Source: Streptomyces sp. HNM0575 (GTDB lineage Bacteria > Actinomycetota > Actinomycetes > Streptomycetales > Streptomycetaceae). Taken from it: a DNA stretch of 64,000 bases. Positions 39,157 to 48,039 of this stretch are shown here, piece after piece. Position 1 is the stretch's first letter, and each line of letters opens with the position of its first letter. Below the pieces are notes generated by a model. It was not told where the DNA came from. It saw nothing but the letters and a program-made list of their open reading frames with translations, and made no database searches. The DNA is taken from positions 124,001 through 188,000 of the forward strand of contig NZ_JAASAG010000012.1 of NCBI RefSeq assembly GCF_012726265.1. The letters are read 5' to 3'. Position numbers and translations under genes: made by a program.

Positions 39157-39834
39157 ATGAACCATCACGTATCCGGTCAGGTGCCTCTGCATGACACCAC
39201 GTCAGCGGCACGGCCGATGAAGTCCGAGCGGGGACTGGCCGCGCGTACGGGCCGCCCTCGTCTCGCGGTGTGCTGCACCGTCGTGGCCGCGGCAGCGGCC
39301 CTGCTGTCCGGCTGCGGAGGCGGGTCCTCCGACAGCGCCTCGAAGGAGTCGGCCGACCACGGGTCCGGGTCCAAGAACATGGGCGGAATGCACGGCAAGG
39401 CGATGGGGGACCCCCATGCCACGCCTGCGAGCAAGATCCCCGACGCCGACGTCGTTAAGGGTCCCTTCAAGCTGCTGGACACGCGCCCGCCCGGCATGGA
39501 CGACGTGAACGGCACGGCCTGGCAGGCGCAGGGCCCGAAGGGCACCACGGTGACTGTCTCGTTGACCGGCCTGAAGCCGGGAGACACATATATGGCGCAT
39601 CTGCACGCACAGCACTGCTCCGCCGAAAACGGCGGTGAGCACTTCCAGTTCAAGAAGGGCGGCCCCGCCAAGCCGCCGAACGAGATCCACCTGATGTTCA
39701 AGGCCGACAAGGACGGAAAGGCCATGACGACGGTGAACAACAAGAAGAAGACCGGCAAGGACGCGGTCGCCCTCGTCGTCCACCCCCACAAGGCTCAGGA
39801 CAACCGGATCGCATGCGCCGATTTCGAGTTCTGA
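39157..39834 (+). CDS. Lipoprotein with CHRD/Cu-Zn SOD-like domain
   Basis: 225 aa. A signal peptide with lipobox LLSGC (AVCCTVVAAAAALLSGCGGG) predicts a membrane-anchored lipoprotein. A Met/His/Lys linker follows, then a beta-rich domain with VTVSLTGLKPGDTYMAHLHA and CSAENGGEHFQF, resembling CHRD or superoxide dismutase-like folds. ATG 39157 has GGGAG upstream; ATG 39217 would give a shorter signal peptide. It overlaps the CopC-like gene by 22 nt, so the two are coupled. Confidence 0.7.
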   Translation: MNHHVSGQVPLHDTTSAARPMKSERGLAARTGRPRLAVCCTVVAAAAALLSGCGGGSSDSASKESADHGSGSKNMGGMHGKAMGDPHATPASKIPDADVVKGPFKLLDTRPPGMDDVNGTAWQAQGPKGTTVTVSLTGLKPGDTYMAHLHAQHCSAENGGEHFQFKKGGPAKPPNEIHLMFKADKDGKAMTTVNNKKKTGKDAVALVVHPHKAQDNRIACADFEF

Positions 39835-40391
39835 GGACGTCGGCAGCCCTGCTGGGGTGCCTGTGCGTGCTGCTCGTGTTCGGAGCGCCCGCCCAGGCCC
39901 ACAGTCCGCTGCAGGAGGCGACGCCGGCGCCGGGGTCCAAGGTCGGGACGGGGACGAGCGTCATTTCGCTGAAGTTCCCCGGCCTGGCCTCCGGCTCCAC
40001 GCCGAAGGTCAAGCTGACCGGCGCCAAAGGCGCTTCTGTGCCCGTCGGGAAGCCGGAGGTGGCAGACGACTCCGTCGTCTGCGCCTCTGTCGGCCGGATG
40101 CGTGCAGGGGTGACGACACTCACCTACCGCGTCTCCGCAGCCGACGGCGACCGCCAGACCAACTCCTTCCAGTTCGAGGTCGCCGACGGCGCCAAGGCCG
40201 CGGCGGCCCCGGATGCCTGTCAGGGGCTGCATCTCGCGAAACCCGCCCCGGCAGCGGAGCGGGACGGAAGCGACACGATCCTGGGGATCGATCGCACGGT
40301 CACGCTGGTCCTCTTTGCGGCGGCCACCGTGGTGGTCCTCGGCGGCGTGGCCCTTGCTCTGCGCACAACGCGAAAGGCTCGGTCCGCGTGA
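39813..40391 (+). CDS. CopC-like copper resistance protein with C-terminal anchor
   Basis: 192 aa. A signal peptide ends at APAQA and the mature protein would start HSPLQEATPAPGSKV, placing a histidine at the N-terminus as in CopC, where it binds Cu(II). The CopC beta-sandwich follows (FQFEVADGAK at its end). A single membrane helix (TVTLVLFAAATVVVLGGVAL) and basic tail close the protein. Two cysteines (VVCASVG, DACQGL) may form a disulfide. The start lies inside the preceding lipoprotein gene. Confidence 0.78.
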   Translation: MRRFRVLRTSAALLGCLCVLLVFGAPAQAHSPLQEATPAPGSKVGTGTSVISLKFPGLASGSTPKVKLTGAKGASVPVGKPEVADDSVVCASVGRMRAGVTTLTYRVSAADGDRQTNSFQFEVADGAKAAAAPDACQGLHLAKPAPAAERDGSDTILGIDRTVTLVLFAAATVVVLGGVALALRTTRKARSA

Positions 40392-40494
40392 GGGTGAGGG
40401 CACTGTCCGATCCGGGCAGCCGTCATACGAGTGCGGGCCCAACCACGTCGGGAGGAAAGGGGTGCTCCTGAAGTAGTTTGACCAGCGGTTTCGA

Positions 40495-40532
40495 GCGGGG
40501 CCGGTCCGGCGCAGCATCCGGGCCGGCCCCGC
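40495..40532. terminator. Strong GC hairpin after the copper-type genes
   Basis: GCGGGGCCGG-t-CCGG pairs perfectly with CCGG-g-CCGGCCCCGC around an 8-nt loop (14 bp plus a 1x1 mismatch). It lies 104 nt after the CopC-like stop and 60 nt before the antiporter start, separating two transcription units. Confidence 0.75.
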
Positions 40533-40592
40533 GTGCGACCTGCACCGGAGCCTCCCGGGACCACAGGGAACGTCGACAGCGACCTGTCGTGG

Positions 40593-41966
40593 ATGGTTGC
40601 CGTCCGTGTAATGTTCCCGCTGGAGTGCCGGGAAGTCTGGTCGGCGATCAAGAGACAGCTCTCTTCCGATCGGTGGCTTCCCGTGGTGCTCGTAGTGGTC
40701 TTCGGCGCAGCGCTTCTTGTGGCTGTGCTGCTCTCGGGGCTGGCAGCCCGGTCCGTGCTTTCCACCTCTTTGCTGTTCCTCGTCGGTGGGGCCCTGGTCG
40801 GTGACGGTTTCCTCGGGTGGATTCACATCACCCCGGACAGCGACGTCGTCGCGGTGACCGCGGATCTTGCTCTCTTCGCCGTGCTGTTCACGGACGGGAT
40901 GCACGTCTCGTTCCCCAGTCTCCGCGGAGCGTGGCGTTCTCCGGCCAGGGCTCTCGTTCTCGGCATGCCCCTGGCGTTCGTCGGAGTGGCGCTGGCCGCC
41001 CACTTCCTCGTGGGCCTGGACTGGGTCACGTCGTTCCTGGTTGGGGCGGTTCTGTCGCCGACGGACCCTGTCTTCGCCTCTGCCATCGTGGGACGCAAGG
41101 AAGTCCCGGCCCGTCTGCGGCAGTTGCTGAACGTGGAGAGCGGCATCAACGATGGTCTGGCGCTGCCCGTCGTCCTGGTGCTCATCTCGGCGGCGGGCCC
41201 GTCGGCGCAGACGGCCACGGCGTCGCTGGACGCGATTCTTCTGGAGTTGGTGGCCGGCCTGGCGCTGGGCGCCGTGCTCCCGCTGGCCGTCCATTGGATG
41301 ACCCGCGTTCCGGTCCTGGGCGCAGAGCCCAAGCTGCAGCCGCTGCTTCCGCTCTCGGTGGGAGTGATCCTCTACGCGGCCTGCCATCTGACGCATGCCA
41401 ACCCCTACCTGGCGGCGTTCTGCGCGGGTGCGGTGCTGGCGTCGGTCTCGCCTGAAGGGAGGCGCGCCTTCGAACCGCTGGGTGGGGCCTTCGCCGAGTT
41501 GGCCAAGTTCGTGGCTCTGCTCGTCTTCGGCGCCCTGCTCACCCCGTCGCTGTTCGCCGGACTCCCGTGGCGCGGTTACGTGGCGGTCGCTCTGACGATC
41601 CTGCTCGTCCGTCCGGCGTCGCTGCTGCTGTCGCTCGTCGGCACCCGCTTCGACAGGAGGGAGAGGCTGACCGCGGCGTGGTTCGGTCCCAAGGGGTTCG
41701 CCTCGGTCGTTTACGGGCTACTGGTGCTGCAATCCGGCGTCCCGCACGGGAAAGAAGCTTTCACGCTGGTGGCGGTGTGCATCGCCTTCTCCATCGTGGC
41801 GCACAGCAGCACTGACGCTCCGATCGCCCGTGCCTTCCGCCTCGAGGCGCTGGTCGGCATTCCGGACGACGCCGTTGCGGGCACGCATGAGAAGGGCCCC
41901 GCTGCGGGCCGAGGTGCCTCGAGCGAAGCCGAAGCGGTGAAGGAGAACGACAATGCGCGCACGTGA
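40593..41966 (+). CDS. CPA1-family cation:proton antiporter
   Basis: 457 aa with about 12 membrane segments. The CPA1/NhaP ion-site motifs GAVLSPTDPVFASAIVG and NVESGINDGLALPVVLV are intact. It should exchange Na+ or K+ for H+ across the cell membrane. No clear ribosome site is seen; ATG 40593 is chosen, with ATG 40611 and the open frame from 40533 as alternatives. The C-terminal soluble tail overlaps the following CBS gene by 14 nt, which suggests coupled expression. Confidence 0.85.
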   Translation: MVAVRVMFPLECREVWSAIKRQLSSDRWLPVVLVVVFGAALLVAVLLSGLAARSVLSTSLLFLVGGALVGDGFLGWIHITPDSDVVAVTADLALFAVLFTDGMHVSFPSLRGAWRSPARALVLGMPLAFVGVALAAHFLVGLDWVTSFLVGAVLSPTDPVFASAIVGRKEVPARLRQLLNVESGINDGLALPVVLVLISAAGPSAQTATASLDAILLELVAGLALGAVLPLAVHWMTRVPVLGAEPKLQPLLPLSVGVILYAACHLTHANPYLAAFCAGAVLASVSPEGRRAFEPLGGAFAELAKFVALLVFGALLTPSLFAGLPWRGYVAVALTILLVRPASLLLSLVGTRFDRRERLTAAWFGPKGFASVVYGLLVLQSGVPHGKEAFTLVAVCIAFSIVAHSSTDAPIARAFRLEALVGIPDDAVAGTHEKGPAAGRGASSEAEAVKENDNART

Positions 41967-42438
41967 CCTGGCCGAGGAGTACCCCTCGGTGACTCTCGAC
42001 AGCGACGTCCTGGAGGCCGCGCGCCTCCTGGCGGACCGTCGGCTACCCGGACTGCTGGTGCTGGACGAGCACGATCGACCGCAGGCCGTGCTGCCCGCTT
42101 CCCAGCTGGTCAAGGTGCTGGTTCCCAGCTACGCGATCGAGGACCCGGCCCTGGCGAGGGTCATCGATGAGGAGCATGCCGACCGCTTGTGCCAAGCCCT
42201 GGCCGGCAGGCCCGTATCCGAAGCCCTGCCCCCCGTGCGGGAGCGGCAGAAACCGCCGACGACGGACGCGGATGACACCGCTCTGGAAGTCGCTGCCCTG
42301 ATGGCACGTGAACGGAGCCCGTTGGTCGCCGTCATGGAAGGACTCGGGGACGACTCCCACGCCCGGGGTACGCCGCCCCGGATGCTCGGCGTGATCACAG
42401 CGGCGCACCTGCTGGACCGACTGTTGGGAGTCACGTGA
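41953..42438 (+). CDS. CBS-pair protein, likely regulator of the flanking transporters
   Basis: A 161-aa soluble protein made of two CBS motifs (MRARDLAEEYPSVTLDSDVL; ADDTALEVAALMARERSPLV, closing MLGVITAAHLLDRLLG). CBS pairs bind AMP/ATP or cyclic dinucleotides and gate many transporters. It is translated from within the antiporter gene and its stop overlaps the start of the permease gene, so the three products are probably made in fixed ratio. Confidence 0.82.
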   Translation: MRARDLAEEYPSVTLDSDVLEAARLLADRRLPGLLVLDEHDRPQAVLPASQLVKVLVPSYAIEDPALARVIDEEHADRLCQALAGRPVSEALPPVRERQKPPTTDADDTALEVAALMARERSPLVAVMEGLGDDSHARGTPPRMLGVITAAHLLDRLLGVT

Positions 42439-43739
42439 ACGACTGGCAGAGCTGGGCGGCGATCGCGGCATTCGTCGGGGCCTACGTGCTCATCGTCACC
42501 GAGCGGGTCCACCGCACGGCCGCGGCTCTGGGCGGCGCAGCAGTCATGCTCGCGATCGGCGCCACCGATGACAAGGCGGCCTTCTACAGCGAACGCTCGG
42601 GCATCGACTGGAACGTCATCTTCCTGCTGCTGGGCATGATGGCCATCGTCGGAGTGCTGAAGCAGACCGGCGTCTTCGAATACCTGGCCATCTGGTCGGT
42701 GAAGCGCGCCCGCGGCCGGCCCTTCCGCGTGATGGCCATGCTCATCGTGATCACCGCGGCCGCGTCCGCCTTGCTGGACAACGTCACCACGGTGCTGCTG
42801 ATCGCCCCGGTGACGCTGCTGGTGTGCGAGCGGCTGGGGCTGCGGTCCGCCCCGTTCCTGATCGCCGAAGTCCTGGCCTCCAACATCGGCGGTGCCGCCA
42901 CCCTGGTCGGCGACCCGCCGAACATCATCATCGCCAGCCGGGGCGGGCTCACGTTCAACGACTTTCTCGTGCACATGCTGCCCATCGCGGTGGTGCTCAC
43001 GGCCGTGCTGATCCTGCTGTGCCGGATCATGTTCCGCAAGGTCTTCGTCTACGACGAGGAGCGCACCAAGGAAGTCATGGCGCTCGAGGAGCGCGACGCC
43101 ATCCACGACCACCGGCTACTGGTCCAGAGCCTGATCGTTCTCATCCTGGTCGTCGCCGGATTCGTTCTCCATCCGGTGCTGCACTTCGAGCCGAGCGTCG
43201 TCGCGCTTCTCGGCGCCGGGCTGCTGATCGCGATTTCCACGGCCGAGACGGGCACAGTGCTGAAGGAAGTGGAGTGGCCCACGCTGGCCTTCTTCGCCGG
43301 CCTATTCGTCATGGTCGGCGCACTGATCGAGACCGGCGTCATCGGCGAACTGTCCAAGTCCCTGGCGAAGGCCACCGGAGGCGAGCCGCTGCTGGCCTCG
43401 ATGCTCCTGCTCTTCGGCTCGGCCGGTCTGTCGGGGATCGTCGACAACATCCCGTACGTGGCGACGATGGCGCCCATCACCGCCGACCTCGTCCACGACA
43501 TGGGCGGTAGCGGAGACAGCCAGCATGTGCTGTGGTGGGCACTGGCCCTCGGCGCCGACCTGGGCGGCAACGCCACCGCCATCGGCGCGTCTGCCAACGT
43601 CGTGGTCCTGGGGATCGCCGAATCCAACCGTCAGCCCATCACGTTCTGGCAGTTCACCAAGTACGGCCTGATCGTCACCGCCGTGACCGTAACCCTGTCG
43701 GCCGGCTACGTCTGGCTGCGCTACTTCGCTCTGGCCTGA
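42435..43739 (+). CDS. ArsB/NhaD-family ion transporter
   Basis: A 434-aa IT-superfamily permease with about 11 helices. Diagnostic segments are ASALLDNVTTVLLIAPVTLL, LASNIGGAATLVGDPPNIII and the second repeat AGLSGIVDNIPYVATMAPI with GADLGGNATAIGASANVV. Members move Na+/H+, arsenite or organic anions; NhaD-like Na+/H+ exchange or an anion are both possible. The GTG start overlaps the CBS stop. It lies in an arsenic-rich island, but a separate Acr3 exists 5 kb away. Confidence 0.85.
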   Translation: MNDWQSWAAIAAFVGAYVLIVTERVHRTAAALGGAAVMLAIGATDDKAAFYSERSGIDWNVIFLLLGMMAIVGVLKQTGVFEYLAIWSVKRARGRPFRVMAMLIVITAAASALLDNVTTVLLIAPVTLLVCERLGLRSAPFLIAEVLASNIGGAATLVGDPPNIIIASRGGLTFNDFLVHMLPIAVVLTAVLILLCRIMFRKVFVYDEERTKEVMALEERDAIHDHRLLVQSLIVLILVVAGFVLHPVLHFEPSVVALLGAGLLIAISTAETGTVLKEVEWPTLAFFAGLFVMVGALIETGVIGELSKSLAKATGGEPLLASMLLLFGSAGLSGIVDNIPYVATMAPITADLVHDMGGSGDSQHVLWWALALGADLGGNATAIGASANVVVLGIAESNRQPITFWQFTKYGLIVTAVTVTLSAGYVWLRYFALA

Positions 43740-43927
43740 CTGGGAGCACCAGGCATGGCAGGACTCGCGGTCCCGGCAGGGAACGGCGGCAGATCGGTCC
43801 TTGCCGCGGCACCCGGAGGGGAGCACGATGGCATCCCGCTCGCACGCTGAACACACGGCTCCATGCGGGGCCGACGAGCAGCAGTGAGATGAAGAAGCGG
43901 GACGTCGATCGCCCAAGTGGAGTGGCC

Positions 43928-44221
43928 GTGCTGTCGAAACGCGAGAGGCAAGCGCTGAAGACGATGGAGGCTGCTCTCGTGGCCCGCGACCCGCGCTGGG
44001 CCAGGCAGTTCACCGAGAATTGTCAGCGACACCACTGGAGTTGGGGTAGCACACCGGGGCGACTCACGATCCTGCTCTGGCTCGGCTTCCTGTCCGTCGG
44101 GATCGTGACCGAGAACCTCGTGGTGGACACGGTCGTCATGATCTTCCTGTTCACGGGTCCCGTGGCAGCGCTGCTTCTTCTGGCGCGACGAGATGCGAAG
44201 GCCGATTTCCCAGCACCCTGA
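43928..44221 (+). CDS. DUF3040 small membrane protein
   Basis: 97 aa. The head LSKRERQALKTMEAALVARD with DPRWARQF matches the DUF3040 start (SEHEQ..LEQMERAL..DPKFA pattern). Two hydrophobic helices follow (LTILLWLGFLSVGIVTENLV; TVVMIFLFTGPVAALLLLA). GTG 43928 is preferred because the conserved head begins there and GGAG lies 5 nt before it; ATG 43889 is an alternative. Function is unknown. Confidence 0.65.
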   Translation: MLSKRERQALKTMEAALVARDPRWARQFTENCQRHHWSWGSTPGRLTILLWLGFLSVGIVTENLVVDTVVMIFLFTGPVAALLLLARRDAKADFPAP

Positions 44222-44491
44222 CGCACAGCGGCGCAACGGGACGGGACAAGCACTCCAGCTACGACCAGGGCAAGCGCACCTGCTTGCTTCCGACGCGCCT
44301 TGACGAACACCACGCAGCAGCCGGATGCCGGCTGCGCCGAAGGTCGCCGCGTGCTGATGCGGAAGCCAACGGCCACCGAAGACTGCCGGAAGTCGGCAAT
44401 GCGATTCAATGCCCCATGGCCGAGACTGCGGCTCGGGGCGGACGACTGTGAAGCTCCGGTGCGACCGTCCGCGGCAGCGAGACAGGGGAAC

Positions 44492-45001
44492 ATGTCCAGC
44501 ACTGGTTCTCACGGGCAACCCAGCCCCGGCCCGTCTCTGCTGTTGGTCGAGGCAGCGGATTACGGCGGCGACGAGGGCAGGCTGATCGACCCTGCACCAC
44601 TCGCCCGGCTTGTGGCCGCCTGGTCGGGATTCGGCAACGACCAGCTCGAAGCTGTGACTCGTGAGGTGGTTCAGGATCCGCTCGACGGTCCCGTCCACCT
44701 CGTCCGCCTGATCGCCGCGTTGGAAGCCAGTGCCCGGGTGACCGGCGGAACGCTCGCACGGGTCACCGACACACCGGTCGTGACCGACGTCTGCGGAGGC
44801 GCACTCCACCATCTGATCGAGGTTCTGCATGCGAGCGGTCTGCGCGCCGCCACCATCGCAGCGGGTCACGTGGAGTTCGAATCCCGATTCCTGACCGTCA
44901 AGGCTCTTCAGCCTTTCTGGCAGGCCCCTCTCCGCGCCCTGCGCGAACCCCTCCATGACGTCCAAGTGGTTCAGCCGGCCAGGACGTTGTGGCGTTCCTG
45001 A
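44492..45001 (+). CDS. Hypothetical protein
   Basis: 169 aa, family not recognised. Soluble, with no signal or membrane segment. It starts at ATG 44492 after AGGGGAA and contains LARLVAAWSGFGNDQLEAVT and VLHASGLRAATIAAGHVEFE. Its codon use shows strong third-position GC, so it is probably a real gene. It lies in the island between the DUF3040 gene and the decayed monooxygenase. Confidence 0.5.
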   Translation: MSSTGSHGQPSPGPSLLLVEAADYGGDEGRLIDPAPLARLVAAWSGFGNDQLEAVTREVVQDPLDGPVHLVRLIAALEASARVTGGTLARVTDTPVVTDVCGGALHHLIEVLHASGLRAATIAAGHVEFESRFLTVKALQPFWQAPLRALREPLHDVQVVQPARTLWRS

Positions 45002-45133
45002 GCAGTACCTGCCGTCAGTGGACCGCGAGACGGGACTCGGCCCGTAGGGCGCTCCGGGGCTGCCTGTTCTCAGCGAACAGCGCTGGCAATCGTCGGTCGG
45101 CTCCCTGTTTGGCACGGGCTCTTATCGAGTATC

Positions 45134-45150
45134 TGTTAGTTCCTAACAGG
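45134..45150. promoter_or_regulatory. Perfect palindrome overlapping the start region of the decayed monooxygenase
   Basis: CTGTTAG-TTC-CTAACAG is a perfect 7-bp inverted repeat immediately followed by GAG of the ribosome site, 9 nt before ATG 45159. It would suit a TetR or MarR repressor; a tetR gene lies at 46249. Confidence 0.6.
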
Positions 45151-45158
45151 AGATCGTC

Positions 45159-46208
45159 ATGGAAGCTCCAGCCGTGATCGTTGCCGGAGCGGGGCCGACG
45201 GGGCTCACTCTGGCGTGCGGCCTTCGGGCAGCGGGAATCCCGGTCCGGGTGATCGACCGCGCCGAGGCACCTGCCACCACCTCCCGGGCCTTGGGACTCC
45301 AGCCGAGAGGGTCCGAAGTCCTCGACTGTCTTGGCGCATTGGACGACTTCCGGAGAGCTCGATCCACATCCGACAGGTGATCACTCACGTCGACGGCCGT
45401 CCCGTCGCGGCTGAAGGTCGGCCAGCCCACAAGACTGATGACCCGGCCGGGTCTGTTGATCTCCCAGTCCGAAGTGGAAGCACGACTCAGGCATCGCCTC
45501 CTTGCGCTGGGGACTGAAGTGGAGTGGGGATGTGAGCTGACCGCCGCCGAACAGGACGCCACCGGGGTCATGGTCGAATTCTCGGGCGGACAGGTTCGTG
45601 GGCAGCTCGCTCTCGTGGCCTCGGGACAGGCCGGTGAGGACCTGCTGAACACGTACGAGTCCGAGCGCCGTCCCATCGCGAAGGAGGTGCTGGAGTCCAC
45701 CAGCGCCATGACCCGTGTGGTCACGGGGCAGAACGCACCGGCCCGCGCGCTGCGCGATCACCTCCTCGTGCCGCTGATGAACCGGCCGACGGTGCAGCGG
45801 CTGATCTGGGAGCAGGCCTCCCAGCTGAAGATCAGCTACCGGGGTGGACCGCTCGCCCGTCGTTCGCTGCGAACCTGGACGACCCGTGGCCCGCGGCCCG
45901 GCGACCGGGCCCCGGACCTCGACTGCACGACGACGGACGGGCACAGGACCAGGCTGCACGCGGAACTCGGCGCCCGCTGGGCGCTGTTGACGCCCCGCAC
46001 GGGAGCGGCAGACTTCCTCGAAGCCGCCCGCCGGCGACTTGGAGGTCCCGGCAGAATCGCAGCGCTCACCCCCCGCACACCTCTGGGCGTGCACGTGATG
46101 CTCGTCCGCCCGGATGCTCACCTCGCCTGGCGAGGTACGTCCATGGCCGCGCTCGACAAGTGGCTGACATCCGCCCTGGACAAGGACCATGACCGGGAAT
46201 CGCGGTGA
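45159..46208 (+). pseudogene. Decayed FAD-dependent aromatic monooxygenase
   Basis: The start encodes PAVIVAGAGPTGLTLACGLR, the FAD-binding loop of PheA/TfdB-type hydroxylases. The frame shifts near 45345 into one encoding SSIHIRQVITHVDGRPVA, then returns near 45410 to read LKVGQPTRLMTRPGLLISQ. After VMVEFSGGQ the sequence jumps to LALVASGQAGEDLLNTYESE, missing roughly 130-150 residues that hold the second FAD motif. The C-terminal thioredoxin-like domain is intact. Two frameshifts plus an internal deletion make it non-functional. Confidence 0.8.
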
Positions 46209-46248
46209 GGCGACGGCCGATGCACCGAACTCCGGGGAGACGAGAGCG

Positions 46249-46887
46249 ATGAAGCCGAACGGCGGCGGGTCCGAGCCCCCTGCCGAGAGCCTGCGCGAAC
46301 GCAAGAAGGCCCAGACCCGCCGGAGCATCCAGGAGCACGCCCTGCGGCTCTTCCTCGACCAGGGCTACGAGAGCACCACCGTGGAGGACATCGCCGCGGC
46401 CGCGGACGTCTCCCACATGACCTTCTTCCGCTACTTCCCCACAAAGGAATCCGTCGTCGAATCGGACGACTACGACCCTCTGATCACCCGGCTCATCGAA
46501 GAACGCCCGCTGGAGGAAGACCCACTCACCGCGCTCCAACAGGCCCTTGCCCAGGGCCTCGCGGGTATCTACGAGGCGGACAAGCAGGCACTGCTCGTAC
46601 GCACGCGGCTGATCCGGAACGCACCTGCTCTACGGGCCCGCCTGTGGCAGAACCAGTACGCCACGGAACAGCTCTTCCGCGACGCCCTCATGGCACGCCG
46701 ACCGGACGATGATTCCCTGCGGGTCCGCGTCCTCGCAGCAGCCTCACTTGCGGCACTGACCACCGCCCTCACCGTCTGGGCTGACGGCGAGGGCAGGGAT
46801 CACCTGCCGACGCTGGTCGACCGGGCCTTCGAAGCGTTGCGGGCGCAGTCCGTCGACGAGCGTCGATCACATGTCTCGGGACGCTGA
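46249..46887 (+). CDS. TetR-family regulator
   Basis: 212 aa. The HTH region is RRSIQEHALRLFLDQGYEST followed by TVEDIAAAADVSHMTFFRYF, typical of TetR proteins governing drug or aromatic-compound oxidases. ATG 46249 is preferred over 46189 because GGGAGACGAG lies just upstream. It directly follows the decayed monooxygenase and may bind the palindrome at 45134-45150. If so, it now regulates a dead gene, or itself. Confidence 0.85.
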   Translation: MKPNGGGSEPPAESLRERKKAQTRRSIQEHALRLFLDQGYESTTVEDIAAAADVSHMTFFRYFPTKESVVESDDYDPLITRLIEERPLEEDPLTALQQALAQGLAGIYEADKQALLVRTRLIRNAPALRARLWQNQYATEQLFRDALMARRPDDDSLRVRVLAAASLAALTTALTVWADGEGRDHLPTLVDRAFEALRAQSVDERRSHVSGR

Positions 46888-46958
46888 GCCTTTGCCTCGA
46901 TGCACCGGGGCCCGGGAGGCTGCTCTCACAGCATCCTGGCGTGGGCGACCGGGCCTGA

Positions 46959-47066
46959 TCACTTCACATCGTTCAGCTCTTCGAACTTCACAAGCCCGGT
47001 GTCCTCCAGGACCGTGATGTGGTCGAGAACGATGGTGTTCGCCCTGATCGCCAGCGCCCGGACCAT
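46959..47066 (-). pseudogene. Short C-terminal coding remnant of unknown origin
   Basis: A minus-strand frame ends in a stop at 46959 and reads MVRALAIRANTIVLDHITVL then EDTGLVKFEELNDVK. Third positions are mostly G or C as in real genes here, yet no start with a ribosome site and no full-length frame exist. I do not recognise the family. It sits just downstream of arsC. Confidence 0.3.
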
Positions 47067-47098
47067 CGAGTTACGGGGGCCCCTGAGCCACGGACATC

Positions 47099-47521
47099 TC
47101 AGCGCGAGCTGCCCTTCCCGTGGATCTCGGTGACGAGTGCCTCGACCCGGGTCTTGATCTGGTCCCTGATGGGCCGGACGGCTTCGACGCCCTTGCCCGC
47201 CGGGTCGTCGAGTTCCCAGTCCAGGTACTTCTTACCGGGGAAGACCGGGCAGGCGTCGCCGCAGCCCATGGTGATGACGTAGTCGGAAGCCTCTACCGCG
47301 TCAGCGGTGAGGATCTTGGGTGTGCTGTGGGAGATGTCGATGCCCACCTCTTTCATGGCCTCGACAGCGGCGGGGTTGACCTGCCCTGCGGGCAGGGATC
47401 CGGCCGATCGGACTTCGACCTGCTCACCCGCGAGGTGGGAGAGGAATCCGGCTGCCATCTGGGAGCGTCCGGCGTTGTGCACGCAGACGAACAGCACGGA
47501 TGCGATGGGTGTGGCGGACAT
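47099..47521 (-). CDS. arsC: Arsenate reductase ArsC, low-molecular-weight phosphatase type
   Basis: A 140-aa reductase of arsenate to arsenite. The nucleophilic loop is FVCVHNAGRSQ (Cys13, Arg19) and the resolving pair lies in GCGDACPV (Cys87, Cys91), the pattern of thioredoxin/mycothiol-dependent ArsC. ATG 47521 has GGAAGGA 6 nt upstream. Its product would be expelled by the Acr3 pump encoded at 48402. An older broken arsC lies directly upstream on the same strand. Confidence 0.93.
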   Translation of the reverse strand: MSATPIASVLFVCVHNAGRSQMAAGFLSHLAGEQVEVRSAGSLPAGQVNPAAVEAMKEVGIDISHSTPKILTADAVEASDYVITMGCGDACPVFPGKKYLDWELDDPAGKGVEAVRPIRDQIKTRVEALVTEIHGKGSSR

Positions 47522-47541
47522 CGGGTCCTTCCCTCTGCACT

Positions 47542-48017
47542 TCAGGCGGTCGGGGGCAGGGAGTTGAGCAGGTCGGTGATGTGGGCGTCGATGTCGTCCC
47601 GGACGCGACGCACGACGACCAGTGGGGCGCCGTCGGGATCGGGGACGGGCCGGTCCAGGTAGCGGTGGCCGTCGATTACGGGGCAGGCATCGCCGCAGCC
47701 CATGGTGACCACGATGTCTGCCGCGTTGATCACTTCGTCGGTCAGTGGCGTCCGGCGTTGCCGCTACAGACGAAACGGCGCCCGAGGAGGCCGCGACGGA
47801 GCAGCCTCCTGGATGTCTGCGAGGGCGGTGAGGCGTTCGGCGAGCACGATCAGGTGGGCGCCCGAATGCGGGCGTGTGCGGCGAGCCGTGTGTAGGAGTC
47901 GGCGAGCAGGCGCTGCACCGTCTCGACGGAGTAGGTGCCCTGGTGACGTGCTGCCAGTCGGGCAGCGCTCGTGGCGAGACGGGCATCGGGCGGAAGTGGG
48001 GAGATCAAGGCGGTCAT
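47542..48017 (-). pseudogene. Broken arsC with N-terminal three-helix domain
   Basis: From ATG 48017 the minus strand reads a helical head (DARLATSAARLAARHQGTYS, VETVQRLLADSYTRLAAHAR), as in actinobacterial ArsC proteins with a dimerisation domain. It shifts frame near 47865 (HLIVLAERLTALADIQEAA), shows FVCSGNAGR, then after another shift and a deletion of about 60 residues resumes DEVINAADIVVTMGCGDACP to the end. The catalytic loop is damaged, so it is inactive. Confidence 0.75.
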
Positions 48018-48039
48018 CGGACCCCCTTCGCGAGGTTCA

